Below are positions 54,515-63,901 of a stretch of 64,000 bases of DNA, piece by piece (within the stretch, counting starts at the first letter, position 1; each line of letters opens with the position of its first letter). The position numbers were made by a program, and so were the translations under genes. This DNA is from an uncultured Cellvibrionales bacterium (GTDB lineage Bacteria; Pseudomonadota; Gammaproteobacteria; Pseudomonadales; Dasaniaceae), in the NCBI GenBank assembly GCA_913019905.1, contig CAJVZD010000019.1, forward strand, positions 1-64,000, given 5' to 3'. Under the pieces are notes generated by a model. The model was given only the letters and a program-made list of their open reading frames with translations, was not told where the DNA came from and made no database searches.

Positions 54515-54692
54515 AATGAGGTTTCCTCGAGGGGATGTCCGGTGGCTGCTGCTATCAGCAGCTCCCGGGAAATTTAAAACACGGTCACTTAAATCAAGTC
54601 TAGCAAAGGCCCTGTGAAGAAGACATTCATGTTGTAACTATTTCTGATCAGGTGAATTCGCGAAGAGATTCTTCTACTTCTCCCCATTCCGA

Positions 54693-54740
54693 CGCTCCTC
54701 ATTTCCAACGCTTCTGCTTTCCAACACTTCTACTTTCCAG
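54693..54740. repeat. Three tandem copies of a 16-bp repeat
   Basis: Units CGCTCCTCATTTCCAA, CGCTTCTGCTTTCCAA and CACTTCTACTTTCCAG run head to tail from 54693 to 54740, sharing about 12 of 16 positions. They lie in the 388-bp divergent spacer between aruH and the SDR gene. No other feature was recognised in that spacer. Confidence 0.8.
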
Positions 54741-54902
54741 CCCACTCCTTTAAAAAACACGCCTCTTCGATAAATATACAACCCTTGATTACTATTCTAC
54801 TGCTAGCACTAAACCTTCTTTCACGGTACTTAATTATCAATACTGGACTTTCGAGAACGGGACTTCTATCCTTCCGACTCATTTTTTATTCAAGGAAAAA
54901 CC

Positions 54903-55703
54903 ATGGGCAACCTAGATGGGAAGTTCGCTTTGGTCACCGGAGCGGGCCGAGGTATCGGTGCTGCAACGGCCAAAAAACTAAGCGACGCCGGAGCAAGAGT
55001 TCTTGTCAATGATCTGGACGCCGATGTCGCACAAGCCACCGCCGCCGACTTACCAGGAGCTATTGCAGTAGCGGGAGATCTCAGTGATCTTGATGTCGCG
55101 GACCAGCTAGTCAAAACGGCTGTAGATACCTTTGGCGGCCTGGATATCGTCGTCAACAACGCGGGGTATATCTGGCACAGCGCGATCCACAATATGAGTG
55201 ACGAACAGTGGGACGCGATGATCGACATTCACGCCAGCGCCCAATTTCGTGTATTGCGCGCCTATGGTCGTTGGCTGCGCACAAATGCCGGCAAAGATGC
55301 TCATGTACGTAAAGTCGTCAATGTCTCTTCCACCATGGGTATCTACGGTGGCGCCACCCAGCTCGCCTACTCGGCGGGCAAAGCAGCCGTCGTTGGAATC
55401 ACGAAGACTCTGGCTAAAGAATGGGGGCGATACAATGTTACGGTAAACGCCGTAGCATTTGGTGCCATTGAGACACGTTTAACCAGCCCCTATGAGAAAG
55501 AACCGAATATATCGATTGTAAAAGGACAGGAACGCAAAGTTGGTTTAAGTCTTGATCAAATTGAAGGCGCGAAACAAGCATCCCCCCTAGGCAGGATGGG
55601 CACCGTTGAAGATGGTGCAAATTCGATTTACCTGATGTGTATACCGGAATCGGATTGGATTACTGGCGAAGTATTGGTAGCCAGCGGGGGCGTCCGAGGC
55701 TAA
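54903..55703 (+). CDS. Short-chain dehydrogenase/reductase, FabG-like
   Basis: The 266-residue protein has the NAD(P) motif TGAGRGIGAATAKKL near residue 14, NNAG near 90, the catalytic Ser in NVSSTMGIYGG near 140 and YSAGKAAVVGITKTLAKEW near 157. The acidic residue after the second strand (NDLDAD) favours NAD(H). It resembles 3-hydroxyacyl-CoA/ACP dehydrogenases; substrate not determinable. AAGGAAAAACC precedes the ATG and a long hairpin follows the stop codon. Confidence 0.92.
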   Translation: MGNLDGKFALVTGAGRGIGAATAKKLSDAGARVLVNDLDADVAQATAADLPGAIAVAGDLSDLDVADQLVKTAVDTFGGLDIVVNNAGYIWHSAIHNMSDEQWDAMIDIHASAQFRVLRAYGRWLRTNAGKDAHVRKVVNVSSTMGIYGGATQLAYSAGKAAVVGITKTLAKEWGRYNVTVNAVAFGAIETRLTSPYEKEPNISIVKGQERKVGLSLDQIEGAKQASPLGRMGTVEDGANSIYLMCIPESDWITGEVLVASGGVRG

Positions 55704-55736
55704 CAACATTGCAGAGAAAGTCGCTAATATTTGAGA

Positions 55737-55780
55737 GCAGATAGCTAAGGCATTTATATCTTATGCGTTAGCTATTCTGC
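55737..55780 (+). terminator. Long imperfect hairpin after the SDR gene
   Basis: GCAGATAGCTAA at 55737-55748 pairs with TTAGCTATTCTGC at 55768-55780 with one bulge, and GGCAT/ATGC extends the stem inward. GAGAGCAG at 55733 can alternatively pair with CTGCTCTC at 55790, so two folds compete. It starts 34 bp after the stop codon. No strong T-tract. Confidence 0.55.
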
Positions 55781-55942
55781 ATTCTCATTCTGCTCTCTAA
55801 TCCTGCCCCCCATGCGCCACTCCCAACAGTTAGCAAACGCCGATTGCGAAGTCATCGTTAGCAAGTTGTCTAATAATAAAATTACAGTAGCCGCAGCGGC
55901 TATGAATCGATCTAAAGATAAAAGAACATCTGTAACACGACG

Positions 55943-56344
55943 TTAACGATCAACAGCTCCCGAATTAGCATCGCTCGCCAATCGTCGCCGAGAAAATTCA
56001 AGCAACACAATCAAGACAAGTTCGACCACGGTAGAACGAATAGCTGGCTGACTAACACCGTCAATAAGCATATGTATGCTCCTGCCAAACAAAACCGTTA
56101 GCATGAAAACCACCGGAACCAGTAGCCAGGCACTCTGCCCAGGCCGCGACCCGTAAAGCGTAAAAAAGGCCACCATCATTAGTGCTCCCCCCAGATCACC
56201 CCGAAGCGTTCCAAGTCCTTCTGGACGGCTAGCCACGACGGCGAAACTAGCCTCCATGTCCACCGGCATAAACATAAAACCAAAACTACCCAGCAAGATA
56301 AGAACACCCACCAAGGCCACGACTATCTGTAAAACTTTATTCAC
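55943..56344 (-). CDS. Small integral membrane protein, DUF4345-like
   Basis: The 133-residue protein has four hydrophobic helices (about 5-25, 48-65, 75-92 and 105-122). The conserved-looking LGTLRGDLGGALMMVAFFTL and a GRSIHMLIDG motif fit DUF4345, a family of unknown function. GTG start follows AAGGAAATTGCA. It stands alone, converging with the SDR gene. Confidence 0.82.
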   Translation of the reverse strand: MNKVLQIVVALVGVLILLGSFGFMFMPVDMEASFAVVASRPEGLGTLRGDLGGALMMVAFFTLYGSRPGQSAWLLVPVVFMLTVLFGRSIHMLIDGVSQPAIRSTVVELVLIVLLEFSRRRLASDANSGAVDR

Positions 56345-56639
56345 TGCAATTTCCTTTCGTTAAAGTTCTAAAAAAGTTGTTACATTGTAATACAGCTGAG
56401 ATTAATGGGCACTAACTATTGACGCACGCTGTGCCGATACATACAACTATCTCATTCTATCAAATAGTCGCGGGGCCTTAATAGGGCCTCCAGCCAGCTT
56501 TAGCTCACCGGATCATTGAGCACAGAAACGAGGACACAGTAAAAGAGGCGCAGGAAACAGGAAAGTAACAGATTCGTCTTGTGAGAAATCCAGTGCTCGA
56601 TTACTATCGACTATTTTCGAACTCGTAGACTCATTTATT

Positions 56640-57977
56640 ATGCCTATCAATCAACTCAACAGTAATCCTGTTCACACCGTTGCTGTCATTGGCGCTGGCG
56701 CCTCTGGGCTCGTTACAGCGAGAGAACTGCTACGGCAAGGATTTGACGTTACTATTTTCGAGCAATCAGAACATGTCGGTGGCTTGTGGGTATACGACCC
56801 GGAAATAGAATCAGACGGACTCGGAACTCACAAAGAAAAACGTGTTCACTCGTCGCTTTACAGTTCGCTACGTACAAATTTGCCACGGGACATCATGGCC
56901 TTTTCAGATTACACATTCGACTCAGACGGCGGCGGTTTGAATCAATGGCCGCGCTTTCCCCATCATACTCAAGTACGCGCCTACCTCAACAATTTCGCGA
57001 GAGATTTTAACTTAGTCGAGAAAATTCAGTTCAATACACAAGTTATTCGACAGGAATACGAAACCAGCAGTTCAAAAATCACTCTTCATCTGAGCTGTGA
57101 TACAGGACCAAATAAAACCTTTACGGAAAAATCCTTTGACGCCGTCGCCGTATGTAATGGCCATTTTTCCCAGCCAAGAGTTCCTGATTTGTCAGGCATG
57201 AACCATTTCTCTGGAGAGCTGTTACATAGCCACAACTACCGTCAACCAGACAGCTTTAAAAACCAACGTGTTGCTGTATTTGGTGTGTCTGCTTCCGGCG
57301 TAGACATCGCGCGGGAAATAGCGACGCAAGCTTCTGAAGTCTATTGGTGCGGAGATACGTTCAACCAATTTGAAGGTGAGGCGATAACTGACCCCGAGCA
57401 AAAAAACCTGCACCTGTTTTCCTGTCCTACCGGGGCTGATGCAAATGGGAATATCACCTTTAAGAAAAATACTCCGAAACCTATCGACACATTCATTTAC
57501 GCGACCGGCTACCACTATAACTTTCCTTTTATCAAGCAGGAAGAAATCGTTAGCGTAGAAGATAATTATGTTTCACCGCTCTACCAACAAATTATTCCGC
57601 CACACCATTGGAACATTGGTTTTATCGGCATACCTTTTTTAATCGTTCCTTTTCCTCTCTTTGAAATTCAAGCTCGCTGGTTTTCTCAGGTATTAAAGAA
57701 AAAAGTGATCCTACCAGACGCTGACGAGATGAAAGCATTGGTAGAAGCCAGAGAACTAGATCTAAAACACAGAAACCGAAAGAAGCGCCTGTATCATCAG
57801 CTGGGAGAAGACCAAATCGCTTACCTAAATAAATTACTCAGCGATACAAACGAGCCGGCATTATCTCAGTGGTTTTTGAAGTTGATCGAAGAATGCCAGA
57901 CTGTAAGAACAGAATATCCTTCCACCTACAGAGACGAGAAATATAGTAACCACGGCCCAACAAAATTGTCAGACTAG
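56640..57977 (+). CDS. Flavin-containing monooxygenase
   Basis: The 445-residue protein has the FAD Rossmann motif VIGAGASGLVTARELLRQGF near residue 17, an FMO-type FSGELLHSHNYRQP (FxGxxxHxxxY/F) near 187, and the second, NADPH-binding motif VAVFGVSASGVDIAREI near 210. TFIYATGYHYNFPF matches the late FATGY block. FMOs add oxygen to N, S or ketone substrates; which one is not readable. It resembles eukaryotic FMOs in the early YSSLRTNLPRDIMAFSDY segment. The start ATG has no obvious Shine-Dalgarno sequence. Confidence 0.9.
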   Translation: MPINQLNSNPVHTVAVIGAGASGLVTARELLRQGFDVTIFEQSEHVGGLWVYDPEIESDGLGTHKEKRVHSSLYSSLRTNLPRDIMAFSDYTFDSDGGGLNQWPRFPHHTQVRAYLNNFARDFNLVEKIQFNTQVIRQEYETSSSKITLHLSCDTGPNKTFTEKSFDAVAVCNGHFSQPRVPDLSGMNHFSGELLHSHNYRQPDSFKNQRVAVFGVSASGVDIAREIATQASEVYWCGDTFNQFEGEAITDPEQKNLHLFSCPTGADANGNITFKKNTPKPIDTFIYATGYHYNFPFIKQEEIVSVEDNYVSPLYQQIIPPHHWNIGFIGIPFLIVPFPLFEIQARWFSQVLKKKVILPDADEMKALVEARELDLKHRNRKKRLYHQLGEDQIAYLNKLLSDTNEPALSQWFLKLIEECQTVRTEYPSTYRDEKYSNHGPTKLSD

Positions 57978-58270
57978 GAAAAACATCCATCTCACGAAGA
58001 ATGTCACTCAACGCACAGCCTGGCTTGACCTTCGAGTTCTTTCGGAAAAAGAAGCGCGTAAGATCGGCGATAGCTAACCCGAACTGTAAGAACGCTAGTT
58101 GAAGAGAAGACGCGTAAACTCATAAGCATCTTAATAAAAACAAGATCGTCATATTTTCGAGCGTCGCAAATTCCTATTCGGGTGCGCAATTAATAATGCC
58201 TACCATGATTTGTCGCAAGGAAATCCATACCAAATCATCTAGAATCAAAACTAATTTTAGAGCTCGTCAG

Positions 58271-58308
58271 TTTTTCTGTAATACCAAGATTTTCCTGTAA
58301 TACCCATA
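58271..58308. repeat. Two tandem copies of a 19-bp repeat upstream of cbpA
   Basis: TTTTTCTGTAATACCAAGA (58271-58289) is followed by TTTTCCTGTAATACCCATA (58290-58308), matching at 15 of 19 positions. It lies 31 bp before the cbpA start codon, within its probable promoter or 5' UTR. The rest of 57978-58270 shows nothing recognisable. Confidence 0.65.
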
Positions 58309-58338
58309 CTGCCCTATGACTGCAATGACAGGTGAGAC

Positions 58339-59286
58339 ATGGAATTTAAAGACTACTACAAAATATTAGGTGTCAAACTCGATGCGGATGACAAGGCAAT
58401 CAAAACAGCGTATCGAAAACTGGCCAGAAAATATCACCCGGACGTTAGCGATCACCACGAAGCAGAAGACAAATTTAAAGAAGTCAACGAAGCTTTCGAA
58501 GTGTTAAAAGACCGTGGTAAACGCGACGAATACGATCAACTACGGCAATACGGCTCCAGTGGCGAACAATTCCAACCACCCCCCGGGTGGACATCGTCGC
58601 AACCCTTTGACGACCAGAATGACGGTCGATTTCAAGACGGATTTTCAGACTTTTTTTCCTCCATTTTCGGCAATGCCAAACAACAAGGATTTACTTCGAA
58701 TTCTCCTTTTGATCGAAAAGGACAAGATATTGAAACTGAACTGCCGATCTTTCTTGAAGACACTTTATCGGACGAATCCAAAACCATTTCCTATCACCTA
58801 CCCCAGTACGAGACGGACGGCCGGGTCACGGAAATCAATAAAACACTGAATGTAAAAGTTCCAGCCGGGGTTAGCGACGGAGAACGTATCCGGCTGCAAG
58901 GACAGGGGCACCCAGGTCTCGGCGGCGCGCCGAGTGGCGATCTTTACTTGAGAATTCGTCTCGTACCCCACCCTCTGTTTGACGTAGAGGGCCATAACCT
59001 GACCATCATCGTGCCGATAGCACCTTGGGAAGCGGCGCTGGGCACTAAAATTCAGGTCCCAACACTGTCGGGAAAAATCAATTTGTCTATTCCAGCCAAA
59101 AGCCAAACAGGGCAACGCTTGCGTATAAAAGGCAAAGGCCTGATTAGGAAAATTGGCGTCGGAGATCTATTTGCAGTGCTAAAAGTAGTCATGCCTTCGG
59201 CGGCAAACGATGAGATAAAAGCACTTTGGGAACAGTTAGCGAGTAAAGCTTCCTTCGACCCAAGAGAAGAATGGAGTAAACGGTAA
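58339..59286 (+). CDS. cbpA: DnaJ-like co-chaperone CbpA
   Basis: The 315-residue protein has an N-terminal J-domain with the catalytic HPD in [11 protein letters not shown] near residue 33, a Gly/Phe/Gln-rich linker (about 70-120) and two DnaJ C-terminal beta-domains, but no zinc finger. That is CbpA, a class II J-protein that stimulates DnaK and binds curved DNA. GGTGAG precedes the ATG. Its stop codon overlaps the start of cbpM by one base (TAATG), as is typical of this gene pair. Confidence 0.95.
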   Translation: MEFKDYYKILGVKLDADDKAIKTAYRKLARKYHPDVSDHHEAEDKFKEVNEAFEVLKDRGKRDEYDQLRQYGSSGEQFQPPPGWTSSQPFDDQNDGRFQDGFSDFFSSIFGNAKQQGFTSNSPFDRKGQDIETELPIFLEDTLSDESKTISYHLPQYETDGRVTEINKTLNVKVPAGVSDGERIRLQGQGHPGLGGAPSGDLYLRIRLVPHPLFDVEGHNLTIIVPIAPWEAALGTKIQVPTLSGKINLSIPAKSQTGQRLRIKGKGLIRKIGVGDLFAVLKVVMPSAANDEIKALWEQLASKASFDPREEWSKR

Positions 59287-59582
59287 TGACTTATCAAACT
59301 ATGACATTCGACGAATTGTGTTTTACCACTCAATTACCCGCAGAGATAGTTTTCGAGATCATCGAACAGGGTATTGTTGACCCAGGCGGAGACCTACCGG
59401 AAAACTGGGCCTTTGACGCCAACATGATCACTCTGACAAAAAAAGCCTGCCGGCTCCATAGAGACCTTGGTATTGACTGGTCTGGAATTGCACTGGCAAT
59501 AAGTTTGATTGATGAACTGGAACGCGTTCGAGAAGAAAACAAGCAGCTTAGACGTCGATTGAAACGATTTATTGCCGATTAA
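59286..59582 (+). CDS. cbpM: CbpA modulator CbpM
   Basis: The 98-residue protein has a MerR-like winged-helix start (FTTQLPAEIVFEIIEQGIVD) and a C-terminal helix ending LERVREENKQLRRRLKRF, as in CbpM/ChaperM. CbpM binds the J-domain of CbpA and blocks its co-chaperone and DNA-binding activity. Overlapping start and stop codons with cbpA point to coupled translation and fixed stoichiometry. Confidence 0.93.
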   Translation: MTYQTMTFDELCFTTQLPAEIVFEIIEQGIVDPGGDLPENWAFDANMITLTKKACRLHRDLGIDWSGIALAISLIDELERVREENKQLRRRLKRFIAD

Positions 59583-59710
59583 AAGTAAACATTCAAAAAC
59601 GACTTCAACTCTTACAGGATGGCTAATAGTCAAAGCGACTCGATCGCTGTAAAAGCCAGCAGCGACTATCCCGGTATTTTTCGACAGTCACCGCGCTGTC
59701 GTTCGCATCA

Positions 59711-60664
59711 TCAATGTATTTCCGACGACTTGTGGAAAAAATCCCATATCAACTCACTCGCTGAAATGTCTATCGTGGTGTAACCCAACTGCTTAGAGGG
59801 CAACCCTCCGGGCCACGTATGACCGCCGCCCTTAATAAGATACCACTCGGTGTCCGCGTCGCAATTATCCCAAAATATCCGGCGAACTTCGTTACTGACC
59901 CGCTCCTCAAGAGCAGCGTCGTCACAGCCATTATGCATAGCCCACCGCTGCATAACTTCTTCCATGGGAGGATCAAACCAAGGAGATTCGGATCCGTCAA
60001 TTGGCACTATGTAATCCTTATCTCCCTGAAATGAAAGGGTTGGACGCGGACCCGCATTAGCACATTCCTCTGCGGCATAGTATCGGTAAGTGACCGGGGC
60101 AAAGGATTTAAATGGAGTATCGACCAGACAAGCGAGGGCTGACACCATATCTCCTCCCGCCGACATACCCGTGGCAAAAAAATCCTTGGTACAGTACTCA
60201 CTCTTAACGTGCTCGACAAGCTCGAGTACAAAATCAATATCGTAATTTCGCTTCCGAAGGTTAGCTTCCCAGGCGTGGTCCCAATAACTGGCTAATGGAT
60301 GCTTCTTATCGGCAAAGACTTTATTGGCATCGGGCATAACGAGAATGACTTCGTTGCGGTCAGCGATTTCGGTAAAATCAGCGTACCGGAATTGAGTAGC
60401 CGCCGACGAACCGGAACCATGGAAATTAAATATCACGTCAGCGCAGGATTGCTCGCTAAAACCCTCCGGCAAGCGTAAGAGCCATTTTCGCTCTATGCCG
60501 GCTTTTGTTGTCAAAGAGAACTTTTCATAGGGCGAGCGTAACAACTCATCAGCCGCCTTTCGTTCGGCAGCAGATTCGACAGCCACCGTACTTTTAGGCA
60601 ATCCTCCGCAGGAACCGATACAAAGACAAAAAACAGTTAAGCTCAATAATTTATACATAATCAT
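59711..60664 (-). CDS. Lipoprotein alpha/beta hydrolase, PHB-depolymerase/LpqC-like
   Basis: The 317-residue protein has a lipoprotein signal (LTVFCLCIGSCGG, lipid-modified Cys near 19). The hydrolase domain shows VIFNFHGSGSSAATQF near 75 (oxyanion hole), the nucleophile in FATGMSAGGDMVSALACL near 165 and a late GGGHTWPGG with the catalytic His. This pattern is that of the esterase/PHB depolymerase family with feruloyl esterases. As an outer-membrane or periplasmic lipoprotein it would attack external or periplasmic esters rather than cytoplasmic granules, so a link to the phasins is only suggestive. Confidence 0.87.
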   Translation of the reverse strand: MIMYKLLSLTVFCLCIGSCGGLPKSTVAVESAAERKAADELLRSPYEKFSLTTKAGIERKWLLRLPEGFSEQSCADVIFNFHGSGSSAATQFRYADFTEIADRNEVILVMPDANKVFADKKHPLASYWDHAWEANLRKRNYDIDFVLELVEHVKSEYCTKDFFATGMSAGGDMVSALACLVDTPFKSFAPVTYRYYAAEECANAGPRPTLSFQGDKDYIVPIDGSESPWFDPPMEEVMQRWAMHNGCDDAALEERVSNEVRRIFWDNCDADTEWYLIKGGGHTWPGGLPSKQLGYTTIDISASELIWDFFHKSSEIH

Positions 60665-61181
60665 CCACGTTTAGCCACCGTAACTTATGGCATTTGACAT
60701 CCCCCGAGTACAGAGTCTTCACTCGCGAAAGCGAAAACATCAAATAGCAACATACTCTCACATTGCACTCGAAAATATATTATCCGTCTATCGACATTTC
60801 TCTTTTTTCCCCAATGTTAAAATGTCGTTCAACTAGTAAAACTAGACTGAGGCAGGCGCAACTTTTATATCGTCGCCAAATATATAACATACCTTTGTGC
60901 GGGTAAAGTATTGAGCTCGAACCCGAATGAACTATACTTCTTCGATACCAAAATAGAAAAACCCAAGGCAATTCATTAGCTCAAGCTTTCTGGCGGTAGG
61001 CGAAATAGGCCGGCATGACGGGATGCTCACACCGGAAGAAACACCTGAAGACCAAACGGTTTAGTCTATCAGACTCAACACGATGCAGGCTTGACACAAA
61101 ACAAGATTGAAAGAAGAGTAAACAAAAATGAAACACGAGCCAGGGAATTCAAAATAAAATGCCTCACGTGACACGCTGATC
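60665..61181. other. Divergent spacer before the AraC gene
   Basis: This 517-bp region separates the lipoprotein hydrolase gene from the AraC-type regulator and carries both promoters. TTGACA occurs at about 61093 before the AraC gene, but no convincing -10 was seen at normal spacing. No repeat or RNA gene was recognised. Confidence 0.45.
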
Positions 61182-62258
61182 ATGGAACACTACTTAGCTA
61201 ACCCGGCCATATGCCTGCCGGGACTAAAACTGGCCCGCGAAAAAGGATTGGACATTTCTCTGCTAATCGGCAACATGGGCCTATCGGAACCACTCTTTCA
61301 AAATCTTTTAGACGGAACCTTGCTCAAGGTCGATACCTCAGAATTTCTCAGCACCATTCAACAACTACAATTTCTGAAAAACTTACAGCGCTACTTCAAA
61401 GATCCCGCCATCGGCTTGACAATCGGTCGCTCTTCCAACTTTGCCGATCTTGGGATACTCGGGTTAACCATGCTCAGTGCCCCAAGTCTACGCCAAGCGA
61501 TGCTGGTTGGTGCGCTCTACTCGCGTATCGGTGGCACCTTAAACCAGATTCAATGCCAGGAAAAAGACGATAAACTCGTCATTACTGTTACGGCGCCCGT
61601 GCTGGAACCTCATCTTCAACGCTATATAATCGAAGAGCAATTTTCTGCCTTTGCCAGTTACATAACAGAACTATTACACCATCAAACCTCGAGTGAGTCG
61701 TTATTTGAAAGACTTTGCTTCGCTTACCCTGAACCCATTCACAGTGGTCGCTACCGGGACCTTTTCCGCTGTCCTATCAGTTTCAGCAGCGACAGCAACG
61801 AGTGTTGGATTAACCCGCAAAACCTTGCGACCCCGGCAGCTTATGCCAACGCTGCCTCATTCGCGGCCTGCAGCATTCTGTGCCAAAATGCGATGGACTC
61901 ACTGCGAGAAAAAGATGCGATCATCCGCGAACTTAAGTCATGGCTAACTAGCTTACCCCAGGAATTTCCCAAGCTAGATCAGGCCGCATTGCAGCTGGGT
62001 ATCAACAGCCGTGCTCTGCGTCGAAAGCTAGAGGACCTCAACACCAGCTTTACGCGTTTAGTTGCCGAAACAAAAGACGAGCAAGCTAAATTTTTGCTGA
62101 CTAAGGCGGATGTTTCTATTCAAGACATCAGCGAGTTATTAGGCTATAGCGAAGTCGCGAACTTTCGGCGAGCTTTTAAGGCGTGGACCGGTGTAACACC
62201 TCAACATTATCGGAAAAGCTCTCAGGCCAATAACTCCCCCCCACCTCCTCTCGCCTAG
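61182..62258 (+). CDS. AraC family transcriptional regulator, Arabinose_bd type
   Basis: The 358-residue protein has an N-terminal 200-residue effector domain of the PF12625 type (PAIGLTIGRSSNFADLGILG) and a C-terminal double helix-turn-helix with KADVSIQDISELLGYSEVAN and FRRAFKAWTGVTPQHYRK. Regulators of this architecture (OruR, ArgR-like, lipase and alkane regulators) respond to amino acids, fatty acids or hydrophobic compounds. The likely targets are the sterol-desaturase-type gene downstream or the divergent lipoprotein hydrolase gene (inference). The ATG has no clear Shine-Dalgarno sequence. Confidence 0.92.
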   Translation: MEHYLANPAICLPGLKLAREKGLDISLLIGNMGLSEPLFQNLLDGTLLKVDTSEFLSTIQQLQFLKNLQRYFKDPAIGLTIGRSSNFADLGILGLTMLSAPSLRQAMLVGALYSRIGGTLNQIQCQEKDDKLVITVTAPVLEPHLQRYIIEEQFSAFASYITELLHHQTSSESLFERLCFAYPEPIHSGRYRDLFRCPISFSSDSNECWINPQNLATPAAYANAASFAACSILCQNAMDSLREKDAIIRELKSWLTSLPQEFPKLDQAALQLGINSRALRRKLEDLNTSFTRLVAETKDEQAKFLLTKADVSIQDISELLGYSEVANFRRAFKAWTGVTPQHYRKSSQANNSPPPPLA

Positions 62259-62446
62259 ACTCAACGATGGCATTTTCCTTGGTCAAAACTGACCCCCAAG
62301 CGGGCAGTTCTCACCTTATAAAGCGAAATTATTTGTTTCAAAATAGCACCTTACAAAGGGCACACTGAGCAGTTTGACTTAAAAGACTCCTGCGCGATTG
62401 CCAAAACCATCACCAATATCAATGCAATAAAACCCAGGAACGCATT

Positions 62447-63349
62447 ATGTGGACAGAATTCGCCGTTAACATTTCCAGTGTCGCCGTAATAATTTACGTG
62501 TTTCTGGCCTTAATTGAGGTTAGTTTGGATTTAGCCCACAAAGAAGGACATTACAAACTCAAAGATTCATTGTGTAGCATGACAATGGGCGGGTTTTATC
62601 TCGGCACCAAATTGTTAATGAAAAGCCTAACACTCGTCGTTCTGTTATTTGCAGGTCAATATTCGGTATTTGATTTTAGCGCACAGTGGTGGCTGTTCCC
62701 TGTGGCCTATATCGTGGCGGATTTTTGCTTCTATTGGTTGCACCGTTTTATTCACGAAGTACGCATCGGGTGGGCGGCGCATATTAACCATCACTCCAGT
62801 CAAGAGTATAATCTGGCGGGAACAGCCTTACGACAATCCTTTGCCGAGCCCATAATGGAACCCTTTTTTTACGCGCCTATGGTGCTAATAGGTTTTGATC
62901 CCCTAATGACGCTTGCGGCTATCGAAGTCAATCTTATTTACATGTACTGGCTGCATACTCGAAAAATTGGCAAATTGCATAGTGTATTCGAGTTCTGGTT
63001 CAGCACGCCGTCTCATCACCGAGTTCATCACGCTTGTAATGTTCAATACCTGGACAAAAATTATGGAGGAACATTGATTATTTTTGACCGAATGTTTGGC
63101 AGTTTTGAAGAGGAAGATGAGTGTGTTGTGTTTGGCATTCCGGAACAAATCAATACCTTCAATCCCATCGTCGTCAGCTTTCACGGCTGGATCGCGTTGG
63201 CGCGAGACATAATAAAAACGCCGGGATTACTAAACAAGACGAAACTGTTGTTCATGCCTCCAGGCTGGGCTCCCGATGGACGTGGGCTTACCACGAAAGA
63301 AAAACAGTCTGCTTACTACGGCAATGAAAAACAGCTAATGAGTCTCTAG
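62447..63349 (+). CDS. Sterol desaturase/fatty acid hydroxylase family membrane protein
   Basis: The 300-residue integral membrane protein has helices at about 8-28, 48-70 and 80-100, and the di-iron histidine boxes of the family: HRFIHEV (near 100), HINHHSS (near 113) and HHRVHHACN (near 188), plus HTRKIGKLH between them. Such enzymes hydroxylate or desaturate sterols, fatty acids or carotenoids using O2. AGGAACG precedes the ATG. The small secreted protein gene that follows is only 3 bp away, so the two are co-transcribed. The AraC gene upstream may regulate both. Confidence 0.92.
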   Translation: MWTEFAVNISSVAVIIYVFLALIEVSLDLAHKEGHYKLKDSLCSMTMGGFYLGTKLLMKSLTLVVLLFAGQYSVFDFSAQWWLFPVAYIVADFCFYWLHRFIHEVRIGWAAHINHHSSQEYNLAGTALRQSFAEPIMEPFFYAPMVLIGFDPLMTLAAIEVNLIYMYWLHTRKIGKLHSVFEFWFSTPSHHRVHHACNVQYLDKNYGGTLIIFDRMFGSFEEEDECVVFGIPEQINTFNPIVVSFHGWIALARDIIKTPGLLNKTKLLFMPPGWAPDGRGLTTKEKQSAYYGNEKQLMSL

Positions 63350-63352
63350 ACC

Positions 63353-63823
63353 ATGAACATCAATCGGCAATTTCTTTATGCACTGTTTCTTTCGATTTTA
63401 TTGTGCGCTCCGCTTAACTCCGCCGCGAATTTTACCATCGATCAAAGAAACCTATCGGCTGAGAACTGGTTTATAAATCATTATGCACCACTGTGGAAAA
63501 ACGGAGACAATCTCCTATTGAAAAAATTGGAATATTTTTACCATCCAAGCGGTTTTATGCGCCAACAAGGAAAACTCATTCAATGGCAATTTCCCGCCAC
63601 TTTTGAAGGACTGCTACTATCGGTTAAAGAAGCTGGCTGGCAGAGCGCAAAAGTCCTCAGCATTCAGCCACAACAGATTAACCAACATAGTGTGGCTCTA
63701 ACGGTAATATGGCAATCGGAGTACTCAAGTCGTGCGAAAGTTATTAGCTGCGAATGGTATCTTGCAGACTTCGAGCAGAGTCGCTGGCGAATTACTCAGC
63801 ACAACTTTATCCATTGTCTTTAA
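63353..63823 (+). CDS. Small secreted protein co-transcribed with the membrane hydroxylase
   Basis: The 156-residue product has a signal peptide (FLYALFLSILLCAPLNSAA) and a compact mature domain beginning NFTIDQRNLSAENWF. Alternation of helices then beta strands (VLSIQPQQINQHSVALTVIW) suggests an NTF2/SnoaL-like cone fold, but this is only an impression. It starts 3 bp after the stop codon of the membrane hydroxylase, implying translational coupling and a shared pathway. Confidence 0.72.
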   Translation: MNINRQFLYALFLSILLCAPLNSAANFTIDQRNLSAENWFINHYAPLWKNGDNLLLKKLEYFYHPSGFMRQQGKLIQWQFPATFEGLLLSVKEAGWQSAKVLSIQPQQINQHSVALTVIWQSEYSSRAKVISCEWYLADFEQSRWRITQHNFIHCL

Positions 63824-63882
63824 TAACTAAATGGGAGAGCTTCAAACACTAGATAAGTTGACGAAGCGCCCGGGGGGGGTTC

Positions 63883-63901
63883 TTCGTTAACCGTTAACGA
63901 A
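63883..63901. terminator. Palindrome after the last operon
   Basis: TTCGTTAAC at 63883-63891 and GTTAACGAA at 63893-63901 are perfect inverted arms with a 1-bp centre. It lies 60 bp after the stop codon and just after a GC-rich run of eight G residues. Such a dyad with no loop is more operator-like than terminator-like; function uncertain. Confidence 0.4.
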
